A stretch of 64,000 nucleotides of DNA from Brucella rhizosphaerae (GTDB taxonomy: Bacteria; Pseudomonadota; Alphaproteobacteria; Rhizobiales; Rhizobiaceae): positions 186,001 to 250,000 of the forward strand of contig NZ_NNRK01000029.1 of NCBI RefSeq assembly GCF_002252475.1, written 5' to 3'. Every line of letters starts with the position of its first letter. Position 1 is the first letter of the stretch. Positions 25,967 to 34,489 of this stretch are shown here, piece after piece. The translations under genes were made by a program, and so were the position numbers. Under the pieces are notes generated by a model, which had not been told where the DNA came from, ran no database searches, and was given only the letters and a program-made list of their open reading frames with translations.

Positions 25967-27214
25967 ATGGACGTTCGCAACGAAATGCTGGGGCTTTTGA
26001 CCGGGCGCGACCCAAATTTCAGCCTGGAGCAGAAGTTTTACACTGATCCTGACTTTCACAAGCTGGATCTGGAAAACATCTTCTATCGCGACTGGCTGTT
26101 TGTCGGCCATGACTGCGAACTGCCAAAGACCGGCTCCTACATGACGGTGCAGGTTGGCGCTTACCCTGTTCTGATCGTGCGTGATGCACAGGGCGGAATC
26201 CGGGCTTTCCACAATTCCTGCCGTCATCGTGGCTCACGCATTTGCTCCGCTGAAAAAGGCACGGCTGCAAAGCTCGTTTGCCCTTATCACCAATGGACCT
26301 ATGAACTTGACGGTCGTCTTCTCTTTGCGCGTCAGGTTGGCCACGATTTCAAGCCGGCCGAATATGGACTGAAGCACGTTCATTGCGAGACCGTTGCAGG
26401 CTACATCTATGTTTGCCTTGCTGATGAAGCACCTGATTTCGACAGCTTCCGTGCGTTAGTCGAGCCTTATCTCGCTCCACACAATATCAAGGAAGCCAAG
26501 GTCGCCTTTGAGAGTTCCATCATCGAGAAGGGCAATTGGAAGCTCGTCTGGGAAAACAACCGCGAGTGCTATCATTGTGCTGCCAATCACCCGGAGCTTT
26601 GCCGCACCTATCCCGAAGCGCCCAGTGCAACAGGCGTTCAAGGTGTGATGGAAGATCCGGAAATCAACCAGCTCTGGAAGAATTGCGCCTCGATCGGTCT
26701 GCCTGCAGAATTCAATATGTCGGAAGACGGTCGTTATCGCATCACCCGCATTCCACTGCTGCGCGATGCGGTTAGCTACACCATGTCGGGAAAACCTGCC
26801 GTCAGGAAATCTCTGAGCGATCAGGTTTCAGGCAATACCAATATCGGCGCCATGCTGCTCTTCAACTATCCGTCCACATGGAACCACCTGATGGTCGATC
26901 ATGCCATCTCCTTCCGCGTGCTGCCAATCAGTGCCGAAGAAACGATGGTTACGACCAAATGGCTGGTCCACAAGGATGCCGTTGAAGGCGTCGACTATGA
27001 TCTTGATGAGCTGACACATGTCTGGATTCAGACCAACGATCAGGATCGTCAGATCGTGGAAGAGAATGCAGTCGGCATTCGATCGCCCGCTTACCAGCCC
27101 GGCCCCTATTCGGTCGAGCATGAAGGCGGCGTGATGCAGTTCCTCGAATGGTACACCAACACCATCACGCCTCGCCTGAAAGGCGAAGCCGCAAAGCTTA
27201 GCCGCGTAGCCTAG
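25967..27214 (+). CDS. gbcA: Rieske-type ring-hydroxylating/demethylating oxygenase, GbcA-like
   Basis: Catalytic subunit of a two-component Rieske oxygenase, most like glycine betaine monooxygenase GbcA, which demethylates glycine betaine to dimethylglycine. From ATG 25967 the 415-residue protein has the Rieske [2Fe-2S] ligands C85, H87 (CRHRG) and C105, H108 (CPYHQW) and a mononuclear iron site around WENNRECYHCAANHPEL. The ribosome site AAAGG is 9 bases upstream. The reductase gene gbcB follows 132 bases later, separated by a repeat. Stachydrine or carnitine oxygenases are related alternatives, so substrate confidence is moderate; oxygenase identity is high. Confidence 0.85.
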   Translation: MDVRNEMLGLLTGRDPNFSLEQKFYTDPDFHKLDLENIFYRDWLFVGHDCELPKTGSYMTVQVGAYPVLIVRDAQGGIRAFHNSCRHRGSRICSAEKGTAAKLVCPYHQWTYELDGRLLFARQVGHDFKPAEYGLKHVHCETVAGYIYVCLADEAPDFDSFRALVEPYLAPHNIKEAKVAFESSIIEKGNWKLVWENNRECYHCAANHPELCRTYPEAPSATGVQGVMEDPEINQLWKNCASIGLPAEFNMSEDGRYRITRIPLLRDAVSYTMSGKPAVRKSLSDQVSGNTNIGAMLLFNYPSTWNHLMVDHAISFRVLPISAEETMVTTKWLVHKDAVEGVDYDLDELTHVWIQTNDQDRQIVEENAVGIRSPAYQPGPYSVEHEGGVMQFLEWYTNTITPRLKGEAAKLSRVA

Positions 27215-27254
27215 AGCGCCGTGCGCCCTCTTGGGCGCACAAAGGTCGCTCTAA
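27213..27254. repeat. Dispersed palindrome, family C
   Basis: AGAGCGCCGTGCGCCC followed by TCTTGGGCGCACAAAGG and TCGCTCTAA: nested inverted repeat (AGAGCG/CGCTCT outside, GTGCGCCC/GGGCGCAC inside). An inverted copy lies at 29477-29520. Confidence 0.7.
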
Positions 27255-27268
27255 CAGATTAAATTTGC

Positions 27269-27313
27269 TGCATAATTTTACCTTAAACTGATTCAAGCTT
27301 AAGGAATTATGCA
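27269..27313. repeat. Long inverted repeat between gbcA and gbcB
   Basis: TGCATAATTTTACCTTAA and TTAAGGAATTATGCA are inverted arms around a 12-base loop. It adjoins the family C palindrome and together they fill the gbcA-gbcB gap. The form resembles short Rhizobiales intergenic palindromes. Confidence 0.6.
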
Positions 27314-27346
27314 GTAAATAAACTGCAATAGAGAAGTGAGAAGGCC

Positions 27347-28465
27347 ATGCAGCCTCTGAAATATCTGGACGAGATGCTGCCGTGGAACGACAGGTTGCAG
27401 ATGCTGCAATGCATCTCGGCCATCGAAGAAGCGCCGGACGTCATGACCTTCTCCTTCAAGACACAAGACGACAACTGGTTTCGCTATACGCCGGGACAGT
27501 TCATCACGCTCGAACTACCAATCGAACGGTCTGATGGGCTTGGGCCGGTTTTGCGCACCTATACGCTGTCATCCACACCTTCACGGCCCTACCATATCTC
27601 GATCACGGTCAAGGCGCAGAAAGACAGCATTGGCACCCGCTGGATGCTTGATAATCTGCGTCCACCGATGACGATCAAGGCCTATGGCCCGAATGGTGAC
27701 TTTTCGCTCGCCAATCATCCAAGCGAGAAGTATCTCTTCGTCTCAGCTGGCTCCGGCATCACGCCTATGGTGTCAATGACGCGCTGGCTTTTCGATTGTG
27801 CACCGGCAACGGATGTCGCTTTTATTAATTGCGCGCGCACACCCGATGACATCATCTTCCGGAAGGAACTGGAACTTCTTTCCGGCCGCATGGAAGCCAT
27901 GCATCTTGCTTTTATCGTGGAGCAATCTTCTGCACGCCATGTCTGGCTTGGACTTCATGGCCGCATCGACCGCGCACGTCTGGAACTACTGGCGCCTGAC
28001 TTTCTGCATCGCAAAGTGTTCTGCTGTGGACCGGAGCCGTTCATGAACGGTGTCCGCGGCCTGCTGGAGCAATCCGGCTTCGATATGTCCAACTATCATC
28101 AGGAGAGCTTTCAGCCTGCGACCGAAATTTCCGCAGTTCCGGTGCCATCGTCACTCGCAGCACCAACCAGCGCGCCAACCGCCCCGATTGCACCCGCGGT
28201 GGCCCCTGCAAGCGTTGTCTTCAGTCTTTCCGGTGTCGAAGTGGAATGCACCGAAAACGACACCATCCTGCTCGCAGCCCGCAATGGCGGATTGAAAATC
28301 CCCAGCGCCTGTGAATTCGGCATTTGCGGCACCTGCAAAGTCAAATGTATCGGCGGTGAGACCGAGATGACGCATAATGGTGGCATTCGCGATGACGAAA
28401 TCGCTGAAGGCTACATTCTCGCGTGTTGTAGCCGCCCGCGTGGTCGTGTCGAAATTGATGCTTAA
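27347..28465 (+). CDS. gbcB: Ferredoxin-type NAD(P)H oxidoreductase, GbcB-like
   Basis: Electron-transfer partner of the Rieske oxygenase. The 372-residue protein has an FAD-binding ferredoxin-reductase domain (YTPGQFITLELP, RTYTLSS) to about residue 135, an NAD(P)-binding domain (SAGSGITPMVSM; CCGPEPFMNGV) to about 250, an Ala/Pro-rich linker (about 262-292) and a C-terminal plant-type [2Fe-2S] ferredoxin with CEFGICGTCKVKC. This FNR-NAD-Fdx order is that of hybrid oxidoreductases pairing with GbcA. The ribosome site GAGAAGG precedes the ATG. Electrons flow from NAD(P)H through FAD and the cluster to GbcA. Confidence 0.88.
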   Translation: MQPLKYLDEMLPWNDRLQMLQCISAIEEAPDVMTFSFKTQDDNWFRYTPGQFITLELPIERSDGLGPVLRTYTLSSTPSRPYHISITVKAQKDSIGTRWMLDNLRPPMTIKAYGPNGDFSLANHPSEKYLFVSAGSGITPMVSMTRWLFDCAPATDVAFINCARTPDDIIFRKELELLSGRMEAMHLAFIVEQSSARHVWLGLHGRIDRARLELLAPDFLHRKVFCCGPEPFMNGVRGLLEQSGFDMSNYHQESFQPATEISAVPVPSSLAAPTSAPTAPIAPAVAPASVVFSLSGVEVECTENDTILLAARNGGLKIPSACEFGICGTCKVKCIGGETEMTHNGGIRDDEIAEGYILACCSRPRGRVEIDA

Positions 28466-28687
28466 TTAAGCTTTCTTGAGAAACTCTGTTCGCAGCACGA
28501 GGCCTTTGACCTGCTTGGTGCTGCAATCGACCTCATCTGGATTACCGGTCAGACGAATGCCTTTGACCAGCGTACCGCGCTTGAGTGTCGTTGAGGTGCC
28601 TTTGACCTTCAAATCCTTGATGAGCGTAACGGAATCGCCGTCGTTAAGCTCAGTTCCGTTACTGTCGCGTGTGATTTCATCAGTCAT
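28466..28687 (-). CDS. PhnA/YjdM C-terminal-domain protein
   Basis: A 73-residue protein matching the SH3-like C-terminal PhnA domain: DSNGTELNDGDSVTLIKDLKVKG, then LKRGTLVKGIRLTGNPDEVDC. The zinc-ribbon that begins full-length PhnA/YjdM (about 110 residues) is absent, and there is no room for it because AGGGAT directly precedes the ATG. The link of this family to alkylphosphonates is only historical; function is unknown. Its stop codon directly abuts that of the convergent gbcB gene. Confidence 0.85.
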   Translation of the reverse strand: MTDEITRDSNGTELNDGDSVTLIKDLKVKGTSTTLKRGTLVKGIRLTGNPDEVDCSTKQVKGLVLRTEFLKKA

Positions 28688-28818
28688 TTTTATCCCTGCC
28701 TGTAGCTAAAGAACGATGTCGGTAGCACCAAAGACAATGTAATACCAGAACGCGGATATTTGCTGGTATGGGCCTGCACTGCTAATTATAGTTACGTGAA
28801 AGCAGTCAGGAGCATTTT

Positions 28819-29451
28819 ATGATCGGTCATGCCCTTCTCGTCGTCGATATCCAGAATGATTTCTGTCCCGGTGGGGCACTTGCGGTCGATAAAGGCGATG
28901 AAATTTTGCCTGCAATCAACCGGCTGATCGACGAGAGCGAACACGTCATTCTGACACAGGACTGGCACCCGGCAGGTCATTCCAGCTTTGCAACAAGCCA
29001 TCCCGGTAAGAAGCCTTTCGACACAATCGATATGGCGTATGGCCCACAGACATTATGGCCGGAACACTGCGTACAGGGCACACATGGCGCAGAATTTCAT
29101 CCAGACCTGCAATGGACCCGTGCGCAGCTGGTTATCCGTAAAGGGTTTCGTATCGGCGTCGACAGTTATTCATCGTTTTTCGAAAACGACCACCAGACCC
29201 CCACGGGCCTCGCCGGATACCTGCGTGAGCGCAACATTGGATCGCTTACCATTGTGGGCTTGGCGACAGATTTCTGCGTGGCTTACTCCGCGCTGGACGC
29301 CGTTTCACACGGCTTTCAGGTGCGTGTTCGGCTTGATGCCTGTCGCGGCATCGATATCGGCGGCTCGATGAATGTCATGCTGGAAAAAATGCAAAAGGCG
29401 GGCGTTGAACTCATCACAGCATCGGCCCAAAAATCGGAATCGTTTTTTTGA
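28819..29451 (+). CDS. pncA: Nicotinamidase / pyrazinamidase
   Basis: Hydrolyses nicotinamide to nicotinate for NAD salvage. The 210-residue isochorismatase-fold enzyme has the catalytic triad D10 (LLVVDIQNDF), K108 (VIRKGF) and C153 (GLATDFCVAY), and metal ligands in QDWHPAGH (D48, H50, H54). The Cys is followed by the usual cis-peptide region. AGGAG precedes the ATG. It stands alone; the repeat at 29477 lies just downstream. Confidence 0.93.
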   Translation: MIGHALLVVDIQNDFCPGGALAVDKGDEILPAINRLIDESEHVILTQDWHPAGHSSFATSHPGKKPFDTIDMAYGPQTLWPEHCVQGTHGAEFHPDLQWTRAQLVIRKGFRIGVDSYSSFFENDHQTPTGLAGYLRERNIGSLTIVGLATDFCVAYSALDAVSHGFQVRVRLDACRGIDIGGSMNVMLEKMQKAGVELITASAQKSESFF

Positions 29452-29476
29452 AAGCACGATGCGTGGATTCAATAGT

Positions 29477-29520
29477 TTAGAACATCCTTCGTGCGCCCAA
29501 GCGGGCGCACGGCGCTCTAA
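29477..29520. repeat. Dispersed palindrome, family C (inverted copy)
   Basis: TTAGAACATCCTTCGTGCGC followed by CCAAGCGGGCGCACGGCGCTCTAA in two parts: the reverse complement of the element at 27213-27254 with few changes. It lies between the converging pncA and DUF2165 genes. Confidence 0.7.
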
Positions 29521-29551
29521 CGAACCCGCCCTTGCCGCTCATTTACTCTGA

Positions 29552-30052
29552 TTATTTCTGCAATTCACCATCAGGCATGACGACATAGATCAACACGGCA
29601 ATGATGGTGATGAAGAAGCGGAACGCCGATTCAATACCGTTCCATGTGGATGACATCCACATGCCGAACCATTCGCCACCAATCGACATGAAGCCAACCT
29701 GCCAGACGAGAAAGCCCAATGAAAGACCGGCAATCGCCCATTTCTTGGAGTGATTGAAACTACCTGCATCTCCACTCAGGCGACCAAGCATTGCGAAAGC
29801 GCCGATCCAGCAAAGGATCGCCGTCACAGTCTCAGCAGCGATGATCAAAATATAACCGGCATTATGCAGGACATTGCTATCAATAGCGCGATATTTGATC
29901 GTCGCATCTGGGAATATCGTATCCATGAGCAGAACATGCTGCACGAATGCAAAATTGCTGCCGTAATCGGTGATATTGCCAAAAGAAACGAGTGTCGCGA
30001 AGAAAGCGATTGCCGCAACGAATGCGGTTTTGCTCAAACGAGTAACGACCAT
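29552..30052 (-). CDS. DUF2165 family small integral membrane protein
   Basis: A 166-residue predicted inner-membrane protein with four or five hydrophobic segments, among them TAFVAAIAFFATLVSFGN, GYILIIAAETVTAILCWIG and FRFFITIIAVLIYVV. The GNITDYGSNFAFVQHVLLMDT block is the family hallmark. From ATG 30052 (MVVTRLSKTAF), with GGAGAGG upstream; a frame running back to 30145 is less likely. Function unknown. It lies downstream of the DUF475 gene on the same strand with a 176-base gap. Confidence 0.85.
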   Translation of the reverse strand: MVVTRLSKTAFVAAIAFFATLVSFGNITDYGSNFAFVQHVLLMDTIFPDATIKYRAIDSNVLHNAGYILIIAAETVTAILCWIGAFAMLGRLSGDAGSFNHSKKWAIAGLSLGFLVWQVGFMSIGGEWFGMWMSSTWNGIESAFRFFITIIAVLIYVVMPDGELQK

Positions 30053-30228
30053 GGAAGACCCCTCTCCAAAAAAGCCGCAGCCGCAACCTTCCGAGGTCGC
30101 GGCATAAACAGATACGCTCCGGCGATAGCGCCATGAGTGCATCAAAGCGCGCGAACTCTTTCGATTCCGTCAATAGCCAACAAAAAAGGCGGCTCAAAGC
30201 CGCCCTTCTTATGTTTTGACACAGAAGA

Positions 30229-31296
30229 TCAATGCAAAGCAGCCTCATCGGCCTCCTTTTGCCACTCCGGATTCTTCTTATTGTAGCGGATGGACGACAT
30301 CAGTGAGAGACCGATCAATACCGCACCGATCAAGCCGGTGATGACTTCCGGAATATGGAACAGCGTCTGAACGTACATGATCACGGCCAGCACCAGAATG
30401 GCGTAGAATGCGCCATGTTCCAGATAACGATATTGGCCAAGTGTCTTTCGTTCGACCAGCATGATGGTCAGTGATCGTACATAGAACGCACCGATACCAA
30501 GGCCGATCGCAATGACGAAGAGATTGGTCGTCAGTGCAAAGGCACCAATCACACCATCAAACGAAAAGCTGGCATCCAGCACTTCAAGATAGATGAAGGC
30601 ACCAAGACCGCCGCGATGCACCATATCTACCTGCTCCTGCGAGGCGTCCAAAACCTCACCCAGGCCTTCAACTGCCAGAAAGGTCAGCAGACCGAAAAGT
30701 GCCGCGACCAGAAAAGTGTGCGAATGCTCGGCATCCAACTGGTAGGAGAAGAACAGGATCAGCGCGATGGCAACACCGATCTCAACACCCTGAACCGATG
30801 CGAATTTCGACATGCGGCTCTCGATAATCTTGACCCAATGAATGTCTTTTTCGACATCAAAGAAATATTTCATCCCCACCATCAGCAGGAACGTGCCGCC
30901 AAATGCCGCAATACCCGTATGGGATTCAGCGATCACTCGCGCATATTCGTTCGGCTGCCATATGGCGAGTTTCAGCGCAGAAATCGGATCTGTCCACATG
31001 GCAACAGCAACGATCGCCAGTGGGAAAATGATACGCATGCCGAAAACGGCGATGATAATACCCCAGGTCAAAAACCGATGCTGCCATTCCGGCGTCATAT
31101 CGCGCAAAATGCGGGCATTAACGATTGCATTATCGAATGAGAGGGAGATTTCAAGCACGCTCAACACGGCACAAATGATGAAGACCGAAACCATGCCTCC
31201 GATCGTGCCAGTTGTCGAATATCCAAGCCAGAGAGCGCAGAGGAGTCCAATGACCGTGAAAAATGCAGGCCAAACAAAATACTTATAAGTGGTCAT
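30229..31296 (-). CDS. DUF475 / TerC-like integral membrane protein
   Basis: Polytopic inner-membrane protein of the TerC superfamily, members of which are implicated in metal-ion (Mn2+) efflux or tellurite resistance. From ATG 31296 (MTTYKYFVW) it has 355 residues and about nine hydrophobic segments. The signature acidic motifs are LSFDNAIVNARIL (first half) and DASFSFDGVIGAFALT (second half), each with the Asp expected in a metal pathway. The C-terminus is charged and cytoplasmic. Presence of mntH elsewhere in the window makes a manganese role possible, but nothing here proves it. Confidence 0.85.
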   Translation of the reverse strand: MTTYKYFVWPAFFTVIGLLCALWLGYSTTGTIGGMVSVFIICAVLSVLEISLSFDNAIVNARILRDMTPEWQHRFLTWGIIIAVFGMRIIFPLAIVAVAMWTDPISALKLAIWQPNEYARVIAESHTGIAAFGGTFLLMVGMKYFFDVEKDIHWVKIIESRMSKFASVQGVEIGVAIALILFFSYQLDAEHSHTFLVAALFGLLTFLAVEGLGEVLDASQEQVDMVHRGGLGAFIYLEVLDASFSFDGVIGAFALTTNLFVIAIGLGIGAFYVRSLTIMLVERKTLGQYRYLEHGAFYAILVLAVIMYVQTLFHIPEVITGLIGAVLIGLSLMSSIRYNKKNPEWQKEADEAALH

Positions 31297-31622
31297 CACA
31301 AACCATCTGTTTTTTATGTTTATGAGGCAGGCTGAACTACCGGCCCGGCAACTCGTCGGCCCGACGACGCCATTCCTGCGGCGCAATAGCTTATGTAAGA
31401 AGCGGGCAGAGCGGGAACAAGGAAGATCGTGGCCAAATTTTGTTCACGAAAAAAAGCACGGCTCAAGATATCGTGATCGATTGAGGGGCTATAGCCCTCA
31501 GCAAAAAGTCACATGGCAATTACCACGAGTTGTCATAGAGTTATCACAAGAGCGTTTCCGGAAAACTATGGAGCGCTTGGCGTGGAATGAAATGCTCATC
31601 TGGGATTGAGAGGTAGACTGCG
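31297..31622. other. Divergent intergenic region, DUF475 / HTH gene
   Basis: 326 bases. Contains a weak Pho-box-like repeat (TTGTCAT-AGAG-TTATCAC, 31530-31547) 76 bases before the HTH gene and a GC-rich dyad CTCGTCGGCCCGACGA near 31350. I looked for a yybP-ykoY type manganese riboswitch on the minus strand and could not recognise its conserved core. Confidence 0.45.
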
Positions 31623-31922
31623 ATGATAACAGGACCGCAATGCCGCGCTGCACGTGCACTGGTGGAATTCACACGGGAACGGCTGGCCCAGCTCTCAGGC
31701 ATCAATGCTGAAACAATCGAGCATTTTGAGCGGAAGATTGGCGCCCCGTCTGATGAACAGGTCAAGCTTTTACAAGATACGCTCGAAAAAGTCGGCGCGC
31801 AGTTCATCTGGGAGAATGGTGGCGGAATTGGCGTCCGGCTGAAATTCAACCGCTCGGAAGCAAAGCGTATCGCAAACATGGAAAATGAAGGTGGCGTCGT
31901 CGGCTACGATGACGTGCCCTGA
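31623..31922 (+). CDS. Small XRE-type helix-turn-helix protein
   Basis: A 99-residue putative DNA-binding protein. ARALVEFTRERLAQLSGINAETIEHFE (read in two parts, about residues 10-36) is a helix-turn-helix of the Cro/C1 (XRE) type; a second helical part contains LLQDTLEKVGAQFIW, a frequent pattern in short alphaproteobacterial XRE regulators that end in an INGGGIGVRL-like strand, here ENGGGIGVRLKF. The target is unknown. GAGAGG precedes the ATG. It is divergent from the DUF475 gene. Confidence 0.8.
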   Translation: MITGPQCRAARALVEFTRERLAQLSGINAETIEHFERKIGAPSDEQVKLLQDTLEKVGAQFIWENGGGIGVRLKFNRSEAKRIANMENEGGVVGYDDVP

Positions 31923-31931
31923 AACGTGCAA

Positions 31932-31954
31932 AGGGCGACCTTTCGGGTCGCCCT
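31932..31954. terminator. Hairpin between converging HTH and choloylglycine hydrolase genes
   Basis: AGGGCGACC and GGGTCGCCCT form a stem around TTTC shortly after the HTH gene stop, followed by CTGTTTCAAA. The opposite strand has a weaker T-run. Confidence 0.6.
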
Positions 31955-31975
31955 CTGTTTCAAATAATTCGCGGC

Positions 31976-33088
31976 TTATTTTTTCTCGATAAGCGAGGCA
32001 GGCTCAAGTTTCGGCTGCATCTGAATAGTGACCATGTCTTTGGCATCAAGATCAAGATCCTTGAAAGCAATACTGCGCAGAACCGGGTCATCATAAGTTT
32101 TGACGTAAAAAACGAGATTCTTCAGATCACCGATAGTGCTCCACTGAGTATATTCAAGTGGCTCGCCCGGTGCTTCGATCCAGCCTTTCGGGATATCGAA
32201 GTTGTTCAAGATATGCTCTGCGAGCCGTACACTTTCGGGGCCGCTTGCAACCGGCTTGGCTGATAAAGCCAAAGCGCTCGCCCGCACAAACCGGGAAGGA
32301 GGTGTCGTATCTCCTGGTATGCCGAGCATGCCCGAACCACCGCCCAGAGGCTTGAGTTCAACACCCAGAATTTTCACTGGCTTGGCATTGTTCGGAGAAA
32401 GCTTGACGTAGTTTCGCAGATTGGTCATGTGCCAATCAAATGAAGGCGAATTGGTCATCACGCCAAGCGTATTATCATAAACCTTCAGCTTGCCATCGAT
32501 CGGTTCAATCACAATCGAAGCGCCAGTTGCATCATGCAGCGTGTAATGCAGCGGCGGTGCAATACCCATGTTCTTCTGAACCACGGTCACGACAGAAATG
32601 TCGTTCATGGCATCTTTCACTTCCGCAACTGTCGCAAAATTCGTCAGTGCCCAGGTCAAGAAATCCCATGGCGCAAGACTTTTGTCTGCCTGTGCATCTG
32701 CCGGGTCGGTGTAAGCAGCAAAATCCGGGAAATAGAGAACGCCACCTGTCAGACCTTTTTCGTTCATTCCATCAGCAAGGGCGGTAACACCGAAAGCGTT
32801 CATGCCGACGGCTGCATACTTGGCTTTCCAGGTCTTGGCAGCCTTGCCATCTGCAGGAGTAGCCGAAATCTCAAAATTGCGTGGAAGTACGATCATTTGT
32901 GAATCGATAGGGAACGCAAACTCCATCGTGCGTCCATAGACGATGCTTCCATCCGTGGTAGGCAATACAAAGCTCGTGCAGGCCTGCGCCGCCTGAGGGA
33001 CGATGAGCGCCGAAGCAAGTGCCGCAATTGCTGCGCTGCGAGCCAGCACCCGACACGAGGACTTCCAGATAGACCAGTTCTTATGCAT
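31976..33088 (-). CDS. Secreted choloylglycine hydrolase-like Ntn amidase (paralogue 1)
   Basis: Linear amide C-N hydrolase of the Ntn superfamily (bile-salt hydrolase, penicillin V acylase, N-acyl-homoserine-lactone acylase types). A signal peptide ends at AQA, leaving C37 as the first mature residue, which is the catalytic nucleophile; it is followed by SIVYGRTMEF where classical members have R-x-MDW. MTNSPSFDW is the conserved middle block. It is 370 residues before processing. GAGG precedes the ATG. A second paralogue lies 2.8 kb away at 35925. The acylated substrate cannot be read off the sequence. Confidence 0.87.
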   Translation of the reverse strand: MHKNWSIWKSSCRVLARSAAIAALASALIVPQAAQACTSFVLPTTDGSIVYGRTMEFAFPIDSQMIVLPRNFEISATPADGKAAKTWKAKYAAVGMNAFGVTALADGMNEKGLTGGVLYFPDFAAYTDPADAQADKSLAPWDFLTWALTNFATVAEVKDAMNDISVVTVVQKNMGIAPPLHYTLHDATGASIVIEPIDGKLKVYDNTLGVMTNSPSFDWHMTNLRNYVKLSPNNAKPVKILGVELKPLGGGSGMLGIPGDTTPPSRFVRASALALSAKPVASGPESVRLAEHILNNFDIPKGWIEAPGEPLEYTQWSTIGDLKNLVFYVKTYDDPVLRSIAFKDLDLDAKDMVTIQMQPKLEPASLIEKK

Positions 33089-33354
33089 GATAACCTCATC
33101 AAAAAATCAGTTGTCTGGATTGATAAAATGCAGCCATTTAGGGAGCTTAGCCACATCTCGGAAGCCAGAAACATTTATTAATCCAATCGCAGACGAATAG
33201 AACGGTCGCCTCCAAGCAAAGTCAACACACAAAACCTCTGTATTATCTTCATTTTTCCGTTTATTTATTGCCATGATTAACATAATCGTTGATTATGCCT
33301 TTAAAGGTCCTGTCTTTTATATGTTTCTAAATTAGATTTCGAGGGAACAACGCT

Positions 33355-34215
33355 GTGATCAGAAACAATTCTCGCTCCGATAGCAAACATTTACTGAATA
33401 CTACTTTTAGAAATATTATATTAGCTACTACTTTTATAATGGCGACGGCGGGCGCAACTCACGCGGCAGACATTATCGCTCCTACTTCTGTACAGACAGA
33501 CATTCAGGATCAACAGCGCTGGCGTGTTATCTTCAGCCCTTATGTCTGGGGAGCATCCCTGACCGGCAAAGCGGGCCTTCTCGGTTTGAACACGAATGTC
33601 GATGTACCGTTCAAGGACATTCTCGAGAATCTCGACATGAGCTTTATGGGCAATATCGAAGTCACAAACGGCACTTACGGCGTTTATTTTGATGGTCAGT
33701 ATACCAAAACCAGTCAGGACGCCGATATTCGCGACGAGCAGCTCGACATGGACATCAAGTCGACGACGCTTTCGGGTGGTGTCTATTATCGCCTCTATGA
33801 GCAACAACTGGAAGGCACCACGCTTTTCGGCAGGCAACGCGTTTTCGCCATTGAGCCCACCGTCGGTGTGCGCTGGACTCAGATCAAGGCACAGGTCAAC
33901 GTTGGACCATACAGTGCGTCCCGGAAAGCGGATTGGACTGACCCATTCATTGGAACCCGCGTCTTCTACGACATCAATGATCGCTGGAACATTTTCGCGG
34001 AAGCCGACATCGGGGGCTTCGGTGCAGGCACAAAGCTCAGCGCCAATGGCCAGATCTATCTCGGCTATCGTACTTTGATCTTTGATGTTCCGACCACATG
34101 GCGCGTGGGCTATCGCGCGCTCTATCAAGACTATCGTGACAATGATAGCGTCGAGAAATTCAAATATGACGTGACACAGCACGGTCCGGTGATCGGTCTT
34201 TCCGTCCAGTTCTAA
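33355..34215 (+). CDS. Outer-membrane beta-barrel protein of unknown function
   Basis: A 286-residue protein with an N-terminal signal peptide (cleavage near THA-AD, residue 37) and a mature part of alternating short strands such as RWRVIFSPYVWGASLTG, TLSGGVYYRLYE and GQIYLGYRTLIFD, ending in Phe (GLSVQF) as outer-membrane proteins often do. The start is GTG 33355 with GAGGGAA upstream. I recognise no porin family precisely; it resembles uncharacterised Rhizobiales barrels. It lies between the two choloylglycine hydrolase-like genes, facing away from the first. Confidence 0.75.
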   Translation: MIRNNSRSDSKHLLNTTFRNIILATTFIMATAGATHAADIIAPTSVQTDIQDQQRWRVIFSPYVWGASLTGKAGLLGLNTNVDVPFKDILENLDMSFMGNIEVTNGTYGVYFDGQYTKTSQDADIRDEQLDMDIKSTTLSGGVYYRLYEQQLEGTTLFGRQRVFAIEPTVGVRWTQIKAQVNVGPYSASRKADWTDPFIGTRVFYDINDRWNIFAEADIGGFGAGTKLSANGQIYLGYRTLIFDVPTTWRVGYRALYQDYRDNDSVEKFKYDVTQHGPVIGLSVQF

Positions 34216-34253
34216 TCTTGCTCGTTACGCCTGCGATTGACAAACTGCCAATT

Positions 34254-34280
34254 AAGCCGCTGGAGTTTTCCGGCGGCTTT
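34254..34280 (+). terminator. Terminator of the outer-membrane protein gene
   Basis: AAGCCGC and GCGGCTT form a stem extended by TGGA/TTCC around GTT, followed by TTGCTTTT. Confidence 0.75.
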
Positions 34281-34489
34281 TGCTTTTACTGCTGGAATAA
34301 AATGACTGTTCACCCGGATGAAACAGTAGTTGTTTGTTTATCAAGAAATAATCTATCGCCATTTCAAGCTTGCAAGATTGCGCGTTATGGCCTCAACTCA
34401 CTGAACAGGCTTGATGATTTTGGTAAAAAGCCATTGGCGGAGATGGATTTTTTTATCATACGCTGCGGTTGGTGGGGCATTGGCGCGAG

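Noticed and set aside
31297-31500. Possible manganese (yybP-ykoY) riboswitch upstream of the DUF475/TerC-like gene
   Set aside because: The conserved core sequences of that riboswitch were not found on the minus strand; only a GC-rich dyad is present.
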